A DNA stretch of 64,000 bases from Paenibacillus anaericanus. GTDB lineage: Bacteria > Bacillota > Bacilli > Paenibacillales > Paenibacillaceae. The notes beneath the pieces were generated by a model. The model saw nothing but the letters and a program-made list of their open reading frames with translations. It was not told the origin of the DNA and did not search any database. A program made the translations under genes and the position numbers. The stretch covers positions 24,047-88,046 of the forward strand of contig NZ_RZNY01000022.1 in NCBI RefSeq assembly GCF_003994475.1, written 5' to 3'. This document shows positions 9,391 to 18,312 of this stretch, one piece after another. Within the stretch, counting starts at the first letter, position 1, and each line of letters begins with the position of its first letter.

Positions 9391-10551
9391 GTGGATTTTC
9401 AAGCGGATGCTATAGATCGTGTTATAAAAAATGCTGTAGGCGTAATGGAGAACAGCAAACTGCAAATACTCGAAATTTTGGAAACGGCACGTAATGAGTT
9501 GAAGTCACTTAACAACGAACTCCAGCAGGTTATGAAGGAAACTGCGGAGACCGTGGAAAAGGTGGATCAACTTGAAGTGAATTACCGGCGTTCCCGTATC
9601 CGGCTGACAGAAGTCAGCCGGGACTTTGTGAGGTATAAGGAAGAGGATATCAAGCAGGCCTACGAGAATGCAACACAGTTGCAACTCGACCTGCTTATTT
9701 TTCGTGAGAAAGAGATGTATTTGAAAGCACGGCGTGATGATTTGCAGAAGAGGGCAAGAAATGTTGATAAATCAGTAGAACGTGCCGAGACGATTGGGAC
9801 ACAAATGGGAGTTGTGCTGGAATACTTATCTGGTGAGCTTGGACAAGTCACGCGTATTCTAGAATCGGCCAAAAATCGGCAACTTATTGGATTGAAAATT
9901 ATTTTGGCACAGGAAGAAGAACGTAAGCGGATTTCTCGGGAAATTCACGATGGACCAGCTCAATTGCTAGCAAATCTAGTTCTTAGGACGGAAATTGTAG
10001 AAAGAATGCTCATAAAGCAGGAATTTAAGATGGTACAAGACGAAATAATAGATTTGAAGGGTCAGGTTCGCTCCAGCTTGGAGGAAATGAGAAAAGTCAT
10101 TTTTAATCTTCGGCCAATGGCGTTAGATGATCTAGGACTAATTCCGACACTACGAAAGTTTGTACATGATTTTGAAGAGAAGACAAAGATAAGGGCGACC
10201 TTTGAGACGAGAGGTAAAGAATTTAGACTTTCCTCGCCAATGGAGGCAGCGGTGTTTCGTTTGATACAAGAAGCGCTTAACAATTCTGCCAAACATGCCT
10301 ATCCGACATTTGTTGGTGTAGAAATCACTTATCAGGCTCAGATGGTAAAAATCATGGTTCATGATAATGGCCTCGGTTTCAAAGTGGAGCAACTTGAGCT
10401 GAAGACTAAGGAACATTCTCACTTTGGTTTAATCGGAATGCGGGAACGCGTGGAATTACTGGATGGTAGAATGGAAATTGAATCAGCGGCGAATATGGGC
10501 ACCAAAATCGTCATTCACATCCCGACAAATACAGAGAAGAGAAAGGAGTAA
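9391..10551 (+). CDS. degS: Cytoplasmic sensor histidine kinase DegS
   Basis: DegS phosphorylates the response regulator DegU, which controls secreted enzymes, motility, competence and biofilm genes. The 386 residues include a long coiled-coil sensor region (about 30-150) with no membrane segment. Next comes a HisKA_3 domain with the phospho-acceptor His186 in REIHDGPAQ, then an HATPase domain with HDNGLGF near 325 and GLIGMRERV near 348. It begins with GTG. The 50-base gap to the upstream gene may allow read-through. It is followed four bases later by degU, its partner, in one operon. Confidence 0.96.
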   Translation: MDFQADAIDRVIKNAVGVMENSKLQILEILETARNELKSLNNELQQVMKETAETVEKVDQLEVNYRRSRIRLTEVSRDFVRYKEEDIKQAYENATQLQLDLLIFREKEMYLKARRDDLQKRARNVDKSVERAETIGTQMGVVLEYLSGELGQVTRILESAKNRQLIGLKIILAQEEERKRISREIHDGPAQLLANLVLRTEIVERMLIKQEFKMVQDEIIDLKGQVRSSLEEMRKVIFNLRPMALDDLGLIPTLRKFVHDFEEKTKIRATFETRGKEFRLSSPMEAAVFRLIQEALNNSAKHAYPTFVGVEITYQAQMVKIMVHDNGLGFKVEQLELKTKEHSHFGLIGMRERVELLDGRMEIESAANMGTKIVIHIPTNTEKRKE

Positions 10552-10555
10552 TAGG

Positions 10556-11284
10556 ATGGATAATCTTAATTTGGGTAATAGACGAAAAATCAAAGTACTC
10601 TTGGCTGACGATCACCAGCTATTTCGTGAAGGACTTAAGCGGATTTTGAATATGGAAGAAGATATTGAAGTTGTGGGGGAATGTTCAGACGGCTCTCAGG
10701 TGATGGAAGGATGTCGTTTACACCTACCGGAAATTGTTCTCATGGATATTAATATGCCTATTTTAAATGGGGTTGAAGCAACGGCTCAACTTCGCGAGAC
10801 ACTTCCAGAAATAAAGGTCATTATCCTATCGATTCATGATGATGAGAGTTATGTTTTTGAGACATTACGTAAAGGTGCTACAGGTTACTTACTGAAGGAT
10901 ATGGAGGCAGAATCTCTCATTAATGCGATTCGTACAGTTTCCGAGGGAAATGGCTTTATTCATCCGAAGGTGACGGGTAAATTGATTCAGCAGCTTCGTC
11001 GCATGGAATATCTGAGTGAAACGGGTGCAATTGCTGAAGCGAATGTGAGCCGTGAGGCTGGCGTGAAGTTCGTTGCGGGAGATAATAATCCGCTGACACG
11101 TCGTGAGGCAGAAGTGCTTCGCCTGATGGCGGAAGGCCGTAGTAACAAGATGATTGGTGAGCATTTGTTTATTAGTGAGAAGACGGTTAAAAACCATGTT
11201 AGTAGTATTTTGCAAAAAATGGACGTGGATGATCGTACGCAGGCTGTTATCAATGCCATTAAATTCGGCTGGGTAACATTATAG
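10556..11284 (+). CDS. degU: Response regulator DegU
   Basis: This NarL/FixJ-type regulator is activated by DegS. The receiver domain (about residues 10-125) has the DD pair in LLADDHQ, the phospho-acceptor Asp64 in VLMDINMP and the Lys in LLKDM. The LuxR-type helix-turn-helix (about 178-238) has LTRREAEVLRLMAEG and SEKTVKNHVSSIL. The ATG at 10556 is chosen because AAAGGAG lies seven bases upstream; longer frames that run back into degS are not real starts. In related bacteria DegU acts on comK, flagellar and exoenzyme genes, and both flagellar and competence genes follow here. Confidence 0.97.
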   Translation: MDNLNLGNRRKIKVLLADDHQLFREGLKRILNMEEDIEVVGECSDGSQVMEGCRLHLPEIVLMDINMPILNGVEATAQLRETLPEIKVIILSIHDDESYVFETLRKGATGYLLKDMEAESLINAIRTVSEGNGFIHPKVTGKLIQQLRRMEYLSETGAIAEANVSREAGVKFVAGDNNPLTRREAEVLRLMAEGRSNKMIGEHLFISEKTVKNHVSSILQKMDVDDRTQAVINAIKFGWVTL

Positions 11285-11440
11285 TTTGAATGAGCATTAG
11301 TCATCCTTTCAGGGATGATAATCCTGGTGAGCGATAGCTCAAGAGATCGGACCCATTGATATTGAAGGATAGGGAATAGGTGAGCCCAGTAACCGACGGC
11401 CTCTACGCGGCATATATTGTCGCTAAGGGAGGTGAGTTCC

Positions 11441-11866
11441 ATGATTCCCTACATGGGTTGGATTCTGCTGGGCTATGGTTTGGCTGCGGTGTTGGTGCAC
11501 GTGTTTCACAGCCGATACTTGCGGAGCAAGCGTAAGGGCAACAAGCAGATTCATTATATTTTGGTGACTCATAATCATGAGAATCAAATGGAATGGTATT
11601 TAAGGGCTCTATCATGGTATGCAAGATTACGTGGTGAATCTCTGCGTGTAACTGTACTGGATGAAGGATCGCAAGATGATACTCTAGCGATTATGCAGCG
11701 AATGCAGAACATGAGTGGTATGGAATTGACGGTGATTGGTATCACTGAAGAGCGGGACGAAGTGGAAATGAGAGCGGTCACATCTCCTGATGAAGGAGAG
11801 AACTCGATGTATATCGACCTTCGGGTACCACAGGAGGCGGCCAAAATCCCTTATGTCCATGTCTGA
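11441..11866 (+). CDS. Membrane-anchored protein resembling a GT2 fragment, unknown role
   Basis: A 141-residue protein with one N-terminal membrane segment (about residues 3-20) and a short cytoplasmic domain. The domain starts like a family 2 glycosyltransferase fold: YILVTHNHENQMEWYLRAL, then VTVLDEGSQDDTLAIM, where DEGSQDDT matches the usual DDGSxDxT. The rest of a transferase is missing, so it may be a relic or a repurposed small domain. The ATG follows GGGAGGTG by six bases. It lies downstream of degU and overlaps the next small gene. Confidence 0.6.
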   Translation: MIPYMGWILLGYGLAAVLVHVFHSRYLRSKRKGNKQIHYILVTHNHENQMEWYLRALSWYARLRGESLRVTVLDEGSQDDTLAIMQRMQNMSGMELTVIGITEERDEVEMRAVTSPDEGENSMYIDLRVPQEAAKIPYVHV

Positions 11867-11972
11867 GTTAGAACAAGAGCAAGAACAATTAAATAAGAAA
11901 AGGTGGAAGCGAATTAAGCGGATGCAGAAGACACAGCAAAAGCAGAATAAGCCGAAGCGAATGAAAGTGTGA
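11853..11972 (+). CDS. Very small basic protein, unknown
   Basis: A 39-residue frame that starts inside the end of the previous gene (ATG 11853, or a second ATG at 11859). The first third is acidic (ELEQEQEQ) and the rest is very rich in Lys, Arg and Gln, as in nucleic-acid-binding tails. An AGGAGG sits 15 bases upstream, rather far. The terminator starts one base after its stop codon, which supports it as the last gene of the degSU transcript. No family recognised. Confidence 0.45.
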   Translation: MSMSELEQEQEQLNKKRWKRIKRMQKTQQKQNKPKRMKV

Positions 11973-12014
11973 AGCACACTCTTAGGGCCAATGGGCCGGG
12001 GAGTGTGCTTTTTT
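11973..12014 (+). terminator. Terminator of the degSU transcript
   Basis: Stem AGCACACTC (11973-11981) with GAGTGTGCT (12001-12009), an inner GGCC/GGCC stem, then six T. Confidence 0.9.
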
Positions 12015-12040
12015 GCGTTATCTAGGGGAGGGGAAAGGGA

Positions 12041-14281
12041 ATGAAGATTTGTATATATGCACTCAGATTAGCGAAGGGGTGGAAGCTTGAGGTTACTTTG
12101 GATATGCGAGTGGATATGTGGTGGTGGATAAAGGGTGGGGTACTGGCTGTGGAGCAGAGAAATAGCAAGCAAGAAACTAGAGACATAGAACATAGAAAGA
12201 TTAGAGAGGTGGATAACTATGGTCAAGATGTGAAAGTAATGATCTTACTCTCCAATTCTATGCCGCTAGGATGGGCGATTACATTATGTGAAGGGTTCAC
12301 CCATCAAGCTAATATGGATAACTGGACATTGGACGACTGGACAAGCTATATGAGGCTTGGGTTGAAAGAAGAGTTAGCGTTGGAACGGAAGGCGCGGGGT
12401 GACGGAGGTAGGAGCGAGCGGGAGCTAAAGGGGAGAGGAAGAGTAGTAGTGGGGAGAGTCCCGATAGTAACCGAGAGAGACCTGGTAATAATGGATCGGC
12501 CAAGTTGGTTATGGGTGAGAGAGAAAGGGTTGTCTCCGTTAGGAGTGTCGCTTATAGGGCAGGAGGTGGGAGATTACGGTTATAGGATTTCAAGTTCAAA
12601 GTTGGATTTGGGAGACGATTTAAGAGAATGGGATATTGCGTTCGCAGAGGCGGATTGGCTGGCATCCGCGCTGGAAGGGCGCTCGCTGCTGGAGGCGGAG
12701 CTTCAGCAGCTACTGGCGGAGACCGCGCCGCGGCTTGTACCAGCGGCGTGGCGCTTTGCCGCTCAGCTCGCGCATCTGCAAGGGCGCGTGCAGTTCACCG
12801 CGGGCGTGGCTCCCGCCACCGCCCGCCCTGGGCAAGCCCCGCGCCTGCTATCGCGGCGCCGGGCCCAGGCCCCCCGCTGCCGGCGTTGCGGCAGCGAAGT
12901 GCATCGCCGCACGCCCTGCGGGTCGTGCGGCTCCAGCAGCTGCGCCTACTGCGAGGCCTGCCTCGCGCTAGGGCGCAGCCGCTCTTGTGCGCTGCTGCTT
13001 CGCGGCAGCGCCAGGGGCACCGTGCCGCCCGCTGGAAGCAGCACGGCAGGATCGACCCCCACCGAGTCCTTGCTGGACCGGTGGGGGCTTAGCCCCGCGC
13101 AGCGCATGGCTGCGTGGGCGGCACTGCGCTTCCTGGCGGAGCCGCAGGAAGCGGGCAATTCCGCCCGAGCGCAGCGCGGGGCGGGGCTCTTACGACGCGC
13201 GGCATTAGGCGCGCACCATGCACTTCGCGGCGGCAACGACGCTACCGCTAGCGAAGAATCACAGCCGCAGAAGCCGCGAAGCTTCCTGCTCTGGGCCGTC
13301 ACCGGCGCAGGCAAGACGGAAATGATTTTTCCGTTGCTGCGATATGTACTAGATCAGGGTGGGCGTGTCTTGGTGGCTACCCCGCGGCGAGATGTGGTAC
13401 TGGAGCTAGCTCCACGTCTTGCAGTTGCTTTTCCAGAAGAGAAGATCGCCGTTCTCTACGGAGGGAGTCCCCAGCGATGGGTGGAAGCCCAGCTTTTTTT
13501 GGCTACGACTCATCAACTTATGCGTTTTCATCGGTCATTTGATCTGGTCATAATCGATGAACTTGATGCTTTTCCCTACCACAATGACCCGATGCTCGCT
13601 TATGCAGCCGAACGTTGTTGCAAATTGGAAGGACGCTTTGTCTTTTTATCAGCAACACCACCAGCTGCTCTACAGCGGGAGATTGTTGCAGGGCGTTTGC
13701 CACATGCCAAGGTGCCAGCCCGCTTTCACGGACATCCCCTTCCTTTACCAACCCACATCACCATGAAACGAGTAGAGGATTGTCTACATCGGAAATCAAT
13801 TGGAACTTCTCTGACCCGTTATCTGCAAGTGTCGATCTCTCGTGGCGCACAAATATTTGTGTTCGTCTCCCGCATCCGCCACATTATGCCTCTGGTAGCT
13901 CTACTGAGACTTCGTTTCCCAGGTCTTGCTATCGAAGGTACATCGTCACAAGACGAGGAACGTGCGAGTAAAGTTTTGGCTTTCCGTTCAGGAGAAATAA
14001 GGATGCTGATTACAACAACTATTTTGGAGCGTGGTGTCACGGTACCGCGTAGTGATGTGTACATTTTGGATGCGGATAGTGGATTGTTTGATGAGGCATC
14101 TTTGGTACAAATGGCTGGACGTGCTGGGAGATCTAAGGATGATCCGGCGGGTGTGGTTGTGTTCGCCTCACTAGAGTGGAGTAAGTCCCAGCGGGGGGCT
14201 AGACACCAGATCAAGTCAATGAATATGATCGCGCGCAAAAATGGTTTTTTGAGAGAATCGAAGGGAGGATCGGGAAGATGA
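12041..14281 (+). CDS. comFA: Competence helicase ComFA, long form with GC-rich segment
   Basis: ComFA is the ATP-driven helicase/translocase that helps pull single-stranded DNA through the membrane channel during transformation. Helicase motifs are clear: Walker A TGAGKTE near residue 421, DEAD-like IIDELDAF near 504, LSATPP near 535 and motif VI QMAGRAGRS near 690. A zinc finger with CRRC and CGSC/CAYCEAC lies at about 279-310. At 746 residues it is much longer than the roughly 460 of B. subtilis because of a long N-terminal region. Bases about 12640-13300 are strikingly GC-rich (48 of 60 bases in 12841-12900) and encode Ala/Arg-rich sequence between the N-terminal domain and the helicase core. 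It overlaps comFC by four bases. Confidence 0.92.
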   Translation: MKICIYALRLAKGWKLEVTLDMRVDMWWWIKGGVLAVEQRNSKQETRDIEHRKIREVDNYGQDVKVMILLSNSMPLGWAITLCEGFTHQANMDNWTLDDWTSYMRLGLKEELALERKARGDGGRSERELKGRGRVVVGRVPIVTERDLVIMDRPSWLWVREKGLSPLGVSLIGQEVGDYGYRISSSKLDLGDDLREWDIAFAEADWLASALEGRSLLEAELQQLLAETAPRLVPAAWRFAAQLAHLQGRVQFTAGVAPATARPGQAPRLLSRRRAQAPRCRRCGSEVHRRTPCGSCGSSSCAYCEACLALGRSRSCALLLRGSARGTVPPAGSSTAGSTPTESLLDRWGLSPAQRMAAWAALRFLAEPQEAGNSARAQRGAGLLRRAALGAHHALRGGNDATASEESQPQKPRSFLLWAVTGAGKTEMIFPLLRYVLDQGGRVLVATPRRDVVLELAPRLAVAFPEEKIAVLYGGSPQRWVEAQLFLATTHQLMRFHRSFDLVIIDELDAFPYHNDPMLAYAAERCCKLEGRFVFLSATPPAALQREIVAGRLPHAKVPARFHGHPLPLPTHITMKRVEDCLHRKSIGTSLTRYLQVSISRGAQIFVFVSRIRHIMPLVALLRLRFPGLAIEGTSSQDEERASKVLAFRSGEIRMLITTTILERGVTVPRSDVYILDADSGLFDEASLVQMAGRAGRSKDDPAGVVVFASLEWSKSQRGARHQIKSMNMIARKNGFLRESKGGSGR

Positions 14282-15216
14282 TGACGTCACAGAATCCAAC
14301 GATCCAAAATCAAATATTACAATATGGAGGAGGAGAGGGCGTATCATGGAAAACGCTACTCTCGTCGATTCATAACTTGCTATCTCCACAGGGAGTTTCT
14401 TGTTTAGTATGTGGCAAGATGATTTCAGCAATAGTTCGGGGATATCCGGAACTTTGTCACGTATGTTATGCTTCCATTCCTTGGATCATGAAACCACGAT
14501 GTTATACCTGCGGGCGCCCTGTTGGTTGTCCGGATTGTAGTCGTCAAAGTGCTGGGTCCCGTAACTTTATTCTAAACCGTAGTGCGGTAGCTTATAATAC
14601 GACGATGCGAGAATGGTTGGGCCAATATAAATTTCGAGGTCATGAGGCATATGGCCCGGTGTTATCACGAATGATGGGCTCAGCGATGACACGGATGTTG
14701 CAGGAACTAGCTGCCGAACAGGGGGGAGCCTCTGTTCACTTCGATGCTGTTACTTTCGTACCGATAAGTGAGGAGCGGCTAATGGAACGTGGATTCAATC
14801 AAGCCGAGTTATTGGCACGGGGAGCAGCTTCTGTTAGCGGTATTCCTCTTCTTGCCCTATTAGAACGTACTAGACATACCGAGAAACAAAGCTTCAAGAA
14901 TCGACGTGAACGGCTGCATGATATTCAAGGTCTCTTTCAACTTCTGCCAGATGTGGCCGATAAGCTTGAATTTGTATTGCAGCAACCTTCTCATAAACCA
15001 TCCCTACGTTCTCGCTTTACATCCCAGTACAATGTGACTATGGCAAAGAGTTCTATTTTTAGTAAACCATCAGATGTTCCTATTACCCTGTTACTCATTG
15101 ATGATGTATACACGACTGGAAGTACAATTGACGCATGTTCGGAGGTTCTGTTGGAGGGGTGTTCCCAGCTCGGCCGGAAGGGGGAGATATATTGTTTTAC
15201 TTGGGCACGTTCCTAA
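14278..15216 (+). CDS. comFC: Competence protein ComFC, phosphoribosyltransferase-like
   Basis: ComFC is required for DNA uptake together with ComFA. The 312-residue protein has an N-terminal double zinc-ribbon (CLVC, CHVC, CYTC, CPDC between about residues 41 and 82) and a C-terminal phosphoribosyltransferase fold with the PRPP-binding motif LLLIDDVYTTGSTIDAC near 280. It carries about 40 extra residues in front of the PRPP motif compared with short homologues. It starts in an ATGA overlap with comFA and so is translationally coupled. The comFB gene found between the two in B. subtilis is absent. Confidence 0.93.
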   Translation: MMTSQNPTIQNQILQYGGGEGVSWKTLLSSIHNLLSPQGVSCLVCGKMISAIVRGYPELCHVCYASIPWIMKPRCYTCGRPVGCPDCSRQSAGSRNFILNRSAVAYNTTMREWLGQYKFRGHEAYGPVLSRMMGSAMTRMLQELAAEQGGASVHFDAVTFVPISEERLMERGFNQAELLARGAASVSGIPLLALLERTRHTEKQSFKNRRERLHDIQGLFQLLPDVADKLEFVLQQPSHKPSLRSRFTSQYNVTMAKSSIFSKPSDVPITLLLIDDVYTTGSTIDACSEVLLEGCSQLGRKGEIYCFTWARS

Positions 15217-15329
15217 AATTTACATATTTCGACGGTTACATACAAAATAAATTGGATGAAATTGTGGACGGACTTCCTATTATAGGTTAATCTATCATCA
15301 AACCACGTTATTTGAAGGGAAGAGTCCGA

Positions 15330-15761
15330 ATGACGATGAGCCTTGGAAATTGCCCGCGATGCGGCAAATTATTTGCTAAAGGTTTCAAAAATATGTGCCC
15401 AAACTGCATCAAAGACATAGAGCTAGAATATGAGAAGTGTTTGAAATTTTTGCGTGAGGAGAAGACGGCCACCATTCAGGAAGTTTCGGATGCTACGGAA
15501 GTTTCCATCAAGCAAATTACGAAATTTATTAAGGAAGGTCGGATATCCGTCGCCGACAATCCTAATATGATGTATCCGTGTGAAATATGTGGAGTGCTAA
15601 TTTATGAGAATAATATGTGCGATTCATGCCGTAATCATCTAACCAAAGCTTTTACCAATAAAGCACGTGAGGGGTCACATTCACAGGGGACGCAAGATTC
15701 CCAAAGTAACCCGAAAAAGGGTGGCGCTTACGGTGCTGTTGACAAGTTCCGCAACTCTTAA
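15330..15761 (+). CDS. yvyF: Flagellar operon zinc-ribbon protein YvyF
   Basis: A 143-residue protein found ahead of flgM in many Bacillales. It has two zinc-binding cysteine pairs (CPRC...CPNC at the N-terminus and CEIC...CDSC near residue 90) around a helix-turn-helix-like segment (ATIQEVSDATEVSIKQITKFIKEGRI). It may act as a regulator of flagellar assembly genes; its role is not settled. The ATG at 15330 is preferred to the upstream TTG at 15312 because of the GAAGGGAAGAG site. A terminator follows its stop by 76 bases. Confidence 0.85.
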   Translation: MTMSLGNCPRCGKLFAKGFKNMCPNCIKDIELEYEKCLKFLREEKTATIQEVSDATEVSIKQITKFIKEGRISVADNPNMMYPCEICGVLIYENNMCDSCRNHLTKAFTNKAREGSHSQGTQDSQSNPKKGGAYGAVDKFRNS

Positions 15762-15813
15762 CGACAAATTATCATAAACAGTGTCATAATATTCTTCAAA
15801 ATCCAATCATTCG

Positions 15814-15844
15814 CTATTCATAAAGTTTCAACCCTCGCCGATAA
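15814..15844 (+). promoter_or_regulatory. Sigma-D-like promoter of flgM
   Basis: CTATTCA (15814-15820), 17 bases, then CCGATAA (15838-15844), with G before it giving the sigma-28 -10 box GCCGATAA. The same two boxes at the same distance occur upstream of hag and of the gene at 24029. The -10 overlaps the 5' arm of a terminator hairpin. Confidence 0.7.
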
Positions 15845-15870
15845 ACTTAGTAAAGATTATCGGTTTTTTT
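15838..15870 (+). terminator. Terminator after yvyF, overlapping the flgM promoter
   Basis: CCGATAA (15838-15844) pairs with TTATCGG (15857-15863), with an inner CTT/AAG, followed by seven T. The 5' arm is also the -10 box of the flgM promoter. Confidence 0.75.
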
Positions 15871-15894
15871 ATTTTGTAAAGGAAGGTGGAGCCC

Positions 15895-16179
15895 ATGAAA
15901 ATTAACGAAACAGGACGGGTCGGAGCCATAAATAACTATCAACGCCAAATCGAATCCCAACGCAATGAGTTAGATCGTAAAGCTCGTCGCAAGGATGAGG
16001 TTTCCATATCCGCAGAAGCGAAAGAATTGTTACAAGCCCAAGGGGTCGGAAATGATCCAGAACGTACCAATCGCATCGCAGATCTGAAATCACAAGTTTC
16101 CACGGGAACGTATCAAATCGACGCCGGCAAGCTTGCTGAGAAGCTAGTTCCATACTTCAAGTCATACACCGAGAATTAG
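15895..16179 (+). CDS. flgM: Anti-sigma-D factor FlgM
   Basis: FlgM holds sigma-D inactive until the flagellar hook-basal body is finished and so delays flagellin synthesis. The 94-residue length is typical. The N-terminus MKINETGRVGAINNYQ and the sigma-binding C-terminal half (RTNRIADLKSQVSTGTYQIDAGKLAEKLV) are clear matches to the family. The ATG follows AAGGAAGGTGG; a GTG nine bases earlier is less likely. It is the first gene of the unit flgM-flgN-flgK-flgL and onward, driven by the sigma-D-like promoter, so FlgM would be made under the sigma factor it inhibits. Confidence 0.93.
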   Translation: MKINETGRVGAINNYQRQIESQRNELDRKARRKDEVSISAEAKELLQAQGVGNDPERTNRIADLKSQVSTGTYQIDAGKLAEKLVPYFKSYTEN

Positions 16180-16188
16180 GGGGCTGCT

Positions 16189-16692
16189 ATGTCAGTTCAA
16201 TTATTACAAGAGTCGATGGATCGAATGGATGAGTCATATTCTAAATTAATAGAAATTATGCAGGATAAGAAGCAGGCTGTTATAAGTAATGATTACACAG
16301 AACTGGTTCGTACATTATCCCAGGAATCAAAGTTGATTAAGAACATTGAAGAATTAGAGAAGGATCTCCTTGCTTCTGCTCAGGGATTTTTGAAATCTAA
16401 GGGTGTTAAATCGCAGTTGGAACTAACGATTACTGAGATCCTTAGGCTTGTATTTGATCCTGAAGAGAAGCGACTCTTGACCCAGTCTAGGACGAAGATA
16501 GAAGGGCGATTGCAGGATCTGAAACGTTTAAACTCATTAAATCAGGAGCTTATCGGGCAGTCACTTACTTTTATCGATTATTCCCTGAATTTGATGATGG
16601 GCGGGATGGATGATGAGGCAACCTACTCTCCACCCCAGAGCCAGGACAAGAAGCCGACGGTTAGAAGTAATATGTTCGACACAAGAGGTTAA
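16189..16692 (+). CDS. flgN: Flagellar export chaperone FlgN
   Basis: FlgN binds the hook-filament junction proteins FlgK and FlgL and delivers them to the flagellar export gate. The 167-residue protein is all-helical, with the pattern LLQESMDRMDESYSKLIEIMQDKKQAVISND at the N-terminus and IEELEKDLL near residue 60. It starts nine bases after flgM and is followed directly by its client flgK. Length and position match the family. Confidence 0.9.
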   Translation: MSVQLLQESMDRMDESYSKLIEIMQDKKQAVISNDYTELVRTLSQESKLIKNIEELEKDLLASAQGFLKSKGVKSQLELTITEILRLVFDPEEKRLLTQSRTKIEGRLQDLKRLNSLNQELIGQSLTFIDYSLNLMMGGMDDEATYSPPQSQDKKPTVRSNMFDTRG

Positions 16693-16722
16693 AATTTTAG
16701 CAACACTCAAAGGAGAATGATG

Positions 16723-18294
16723 ATGGCCTCCACTTTTCATGGGATAGAAACTAGTAAACGTGCTCTATTTGTTAATACGACATCAATGCAAACTTTGAGC
16801 CACAACATAGCCAATGCTACTACAGCAGGATATACTCGGCAGAGAGTAAATACGACCGAAGCAAGACCAATATGGGCCATGGGTATGAACAGGAGTCAAC
16901 AACCAGGTCAGCTTGGTACCGGTGTAGAGTATGGAAGTATTACACGAATTAGGGACGGCTTTCTGGATACACAGTTTCGGCGTGAAAATCAATATTTAGG
17001 ATCATGGGAAGTTTTGAACGCTAGTATGGTTTCTATTCAGAATATTTTGAATGAACCATCGGGTAGTGGGCTTAGCACAGTTATGGATGATTTCTGGAAC
17101 TCATGGGAAACCTTGAATCGCGATCCTTCCTTATTAAGTGCACGGGTAGCTGTCGCGGGAGCAGCAAGCAATATGACAGACACACTGAAACATATTAGTG
17201 AATCACTTAATAATCTTACTAGTGACCTTACGACTAATATCGATAAGAAAGTAATGGAAGCTAACAATATACTCGACAATATTGCCAAGTTGAATGTGAT
17301 CATTCGTGACAATGAAAGCTTTGGAGATAATGCGAATGACTACCGTGACCAACGTGACTTGCTGATTGACCAGTTGTCTACGATCGTCGATGTTCAATAT
17401 GCTGAAGATGCAGTAGGAATGGTTAATATCACTGCTGCAGGTGTCGCGGTGCTTACCGGCGATGCAGTGACAAATTTGACGGCAGCGAATGCCGCTACAG
17501 CAACGGCTGGACAATTAGAAGGCTATACCAAGTCGCTTCAGGAAACAGATACGATCCGTAATCAGCTGAATGCGATGGTTAACACGCTAGCTACGGGTGA
17601 CATAAAAGTAACACTGAGAAATGGATATGTAACTCCACAACAAATGACCGCGTTGAATCAAGTGACATTGGAAGACGGAGTCGTAATTCCTGCTGGACAA
17701 GTGATTCCTGCCGGATCTAGAGTTGCAACATCTATGGATGTTATGGTAAAGGGATTTAATGGTCTGCACGAGCTTGGGTATACGCTTACAGAGCCACCAA
17801 CCTCAGGTGTTCCGTTTTTTGTTTCAACGGGTGGTGGATTTACGATCGACGATATCGGTGTCAATCAAGATATCCTTAAGAATACGAATAACATTGCAGC
17901 CTCTTCAAAAATTGAAAATGTTAACGGAGTGGATAAGGTTATCCGTGGTAACAGTGATGTTGCAAATGCTTTAGCAAGCCTGCGTGACGCACTATTCAGC
18001 TTTCCGGCTAGTCTAACGTCTCTTTCAAAAGGTTCAACCGACGATTATTTCCGGGCATTGGTTGGAGACCTTGGAATTCGGGCTAGCAACGTTGAACGGA
18101 ACTTTGAGAATGAACAGGATATGGTGGATAATCTACAGATGCAGCGTCAATCCGTCAGTGGAGTTTCGATGGATGAGGAATTAGCTGATATGATTCGTTA
18201 TCAGCAAGCGTACAATGCTGCTGCACGTAATATGACAACAGTGGACGAAATGTTGGATAGGGTTATTAATTCTATGGGACGTGTAGGTCTATAA
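16723..18294 (+). CDS. flgK: Hook-filament junction protein FlgK (HAP1)
   Basis: FlgK forms the first ring between hook and filament. The N-terminal flagellar rod motif LSHNIANATTAGYTRQRVN is at about residues 24-43, and the C-terminal D0 helix VSGVSMDEELADMIRYQQAYNAAARNM closes the protein. Three ATGs lie in a row (16717, 16720, 16723); the third is chosen because AAAGGAG then sits at seven bases and the protein begins MASTFHGIE like its relatives. Length 523 is normal. Confidence 0.95.
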   Translation: MASTFHGIETSKRALFVNTTSMQTLSHNIANATTAGYTRQRVNTTEARPIWAMGMNRSQQPGQLGTGVEYGSITRIRDGFLDTQFRRENQYLGSWEVLNASMVSIQNILNEPSGSGLSTVMDDFWNSWETLNRDPSLLSARVAVAGAASNMTDTLKHISESLNNLTSDLTTNIDKKVMEANNILDNIAKLNVIIRDNESFGDNANDYRDQRDLLIDQLSTIVDVQYAEDAVGMVNITAAGVAVLTGDAVTNLTAANAATATAGQLEGYTKSLQETDTIRNQLNAMVNTLATGDIKVTLRNGYVTPQQMTALNQVTLEDGVVIPAGQVIPAGSRVATSMDVMVKGFNGLHELGYTLTEPPTSGVPFFVSTGGGFTIDDIGVNQDILKNTNNIAASSKIENVNGVDKVIRGNSDVANALASLRDALFSFPASLTSLSKGSTDDYFRALVGDLGIRASNVERNFENEQDMVDNLQMQRQSVSGVSMDEELADMIRYQQAYNAAARNMTTVDEMLDRVINSMGRVGL

Positions 18295-18312
18295 AGAAAA
18301 GGGGGGAATAAC

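Noticed and set aside
12628..13208. Several overlapping frames in the GC-rich comFA segment
   Set aside because: High G+C removes stop codons in all frames; the comFA frame alone carries the zinc finger and helicase motifs.
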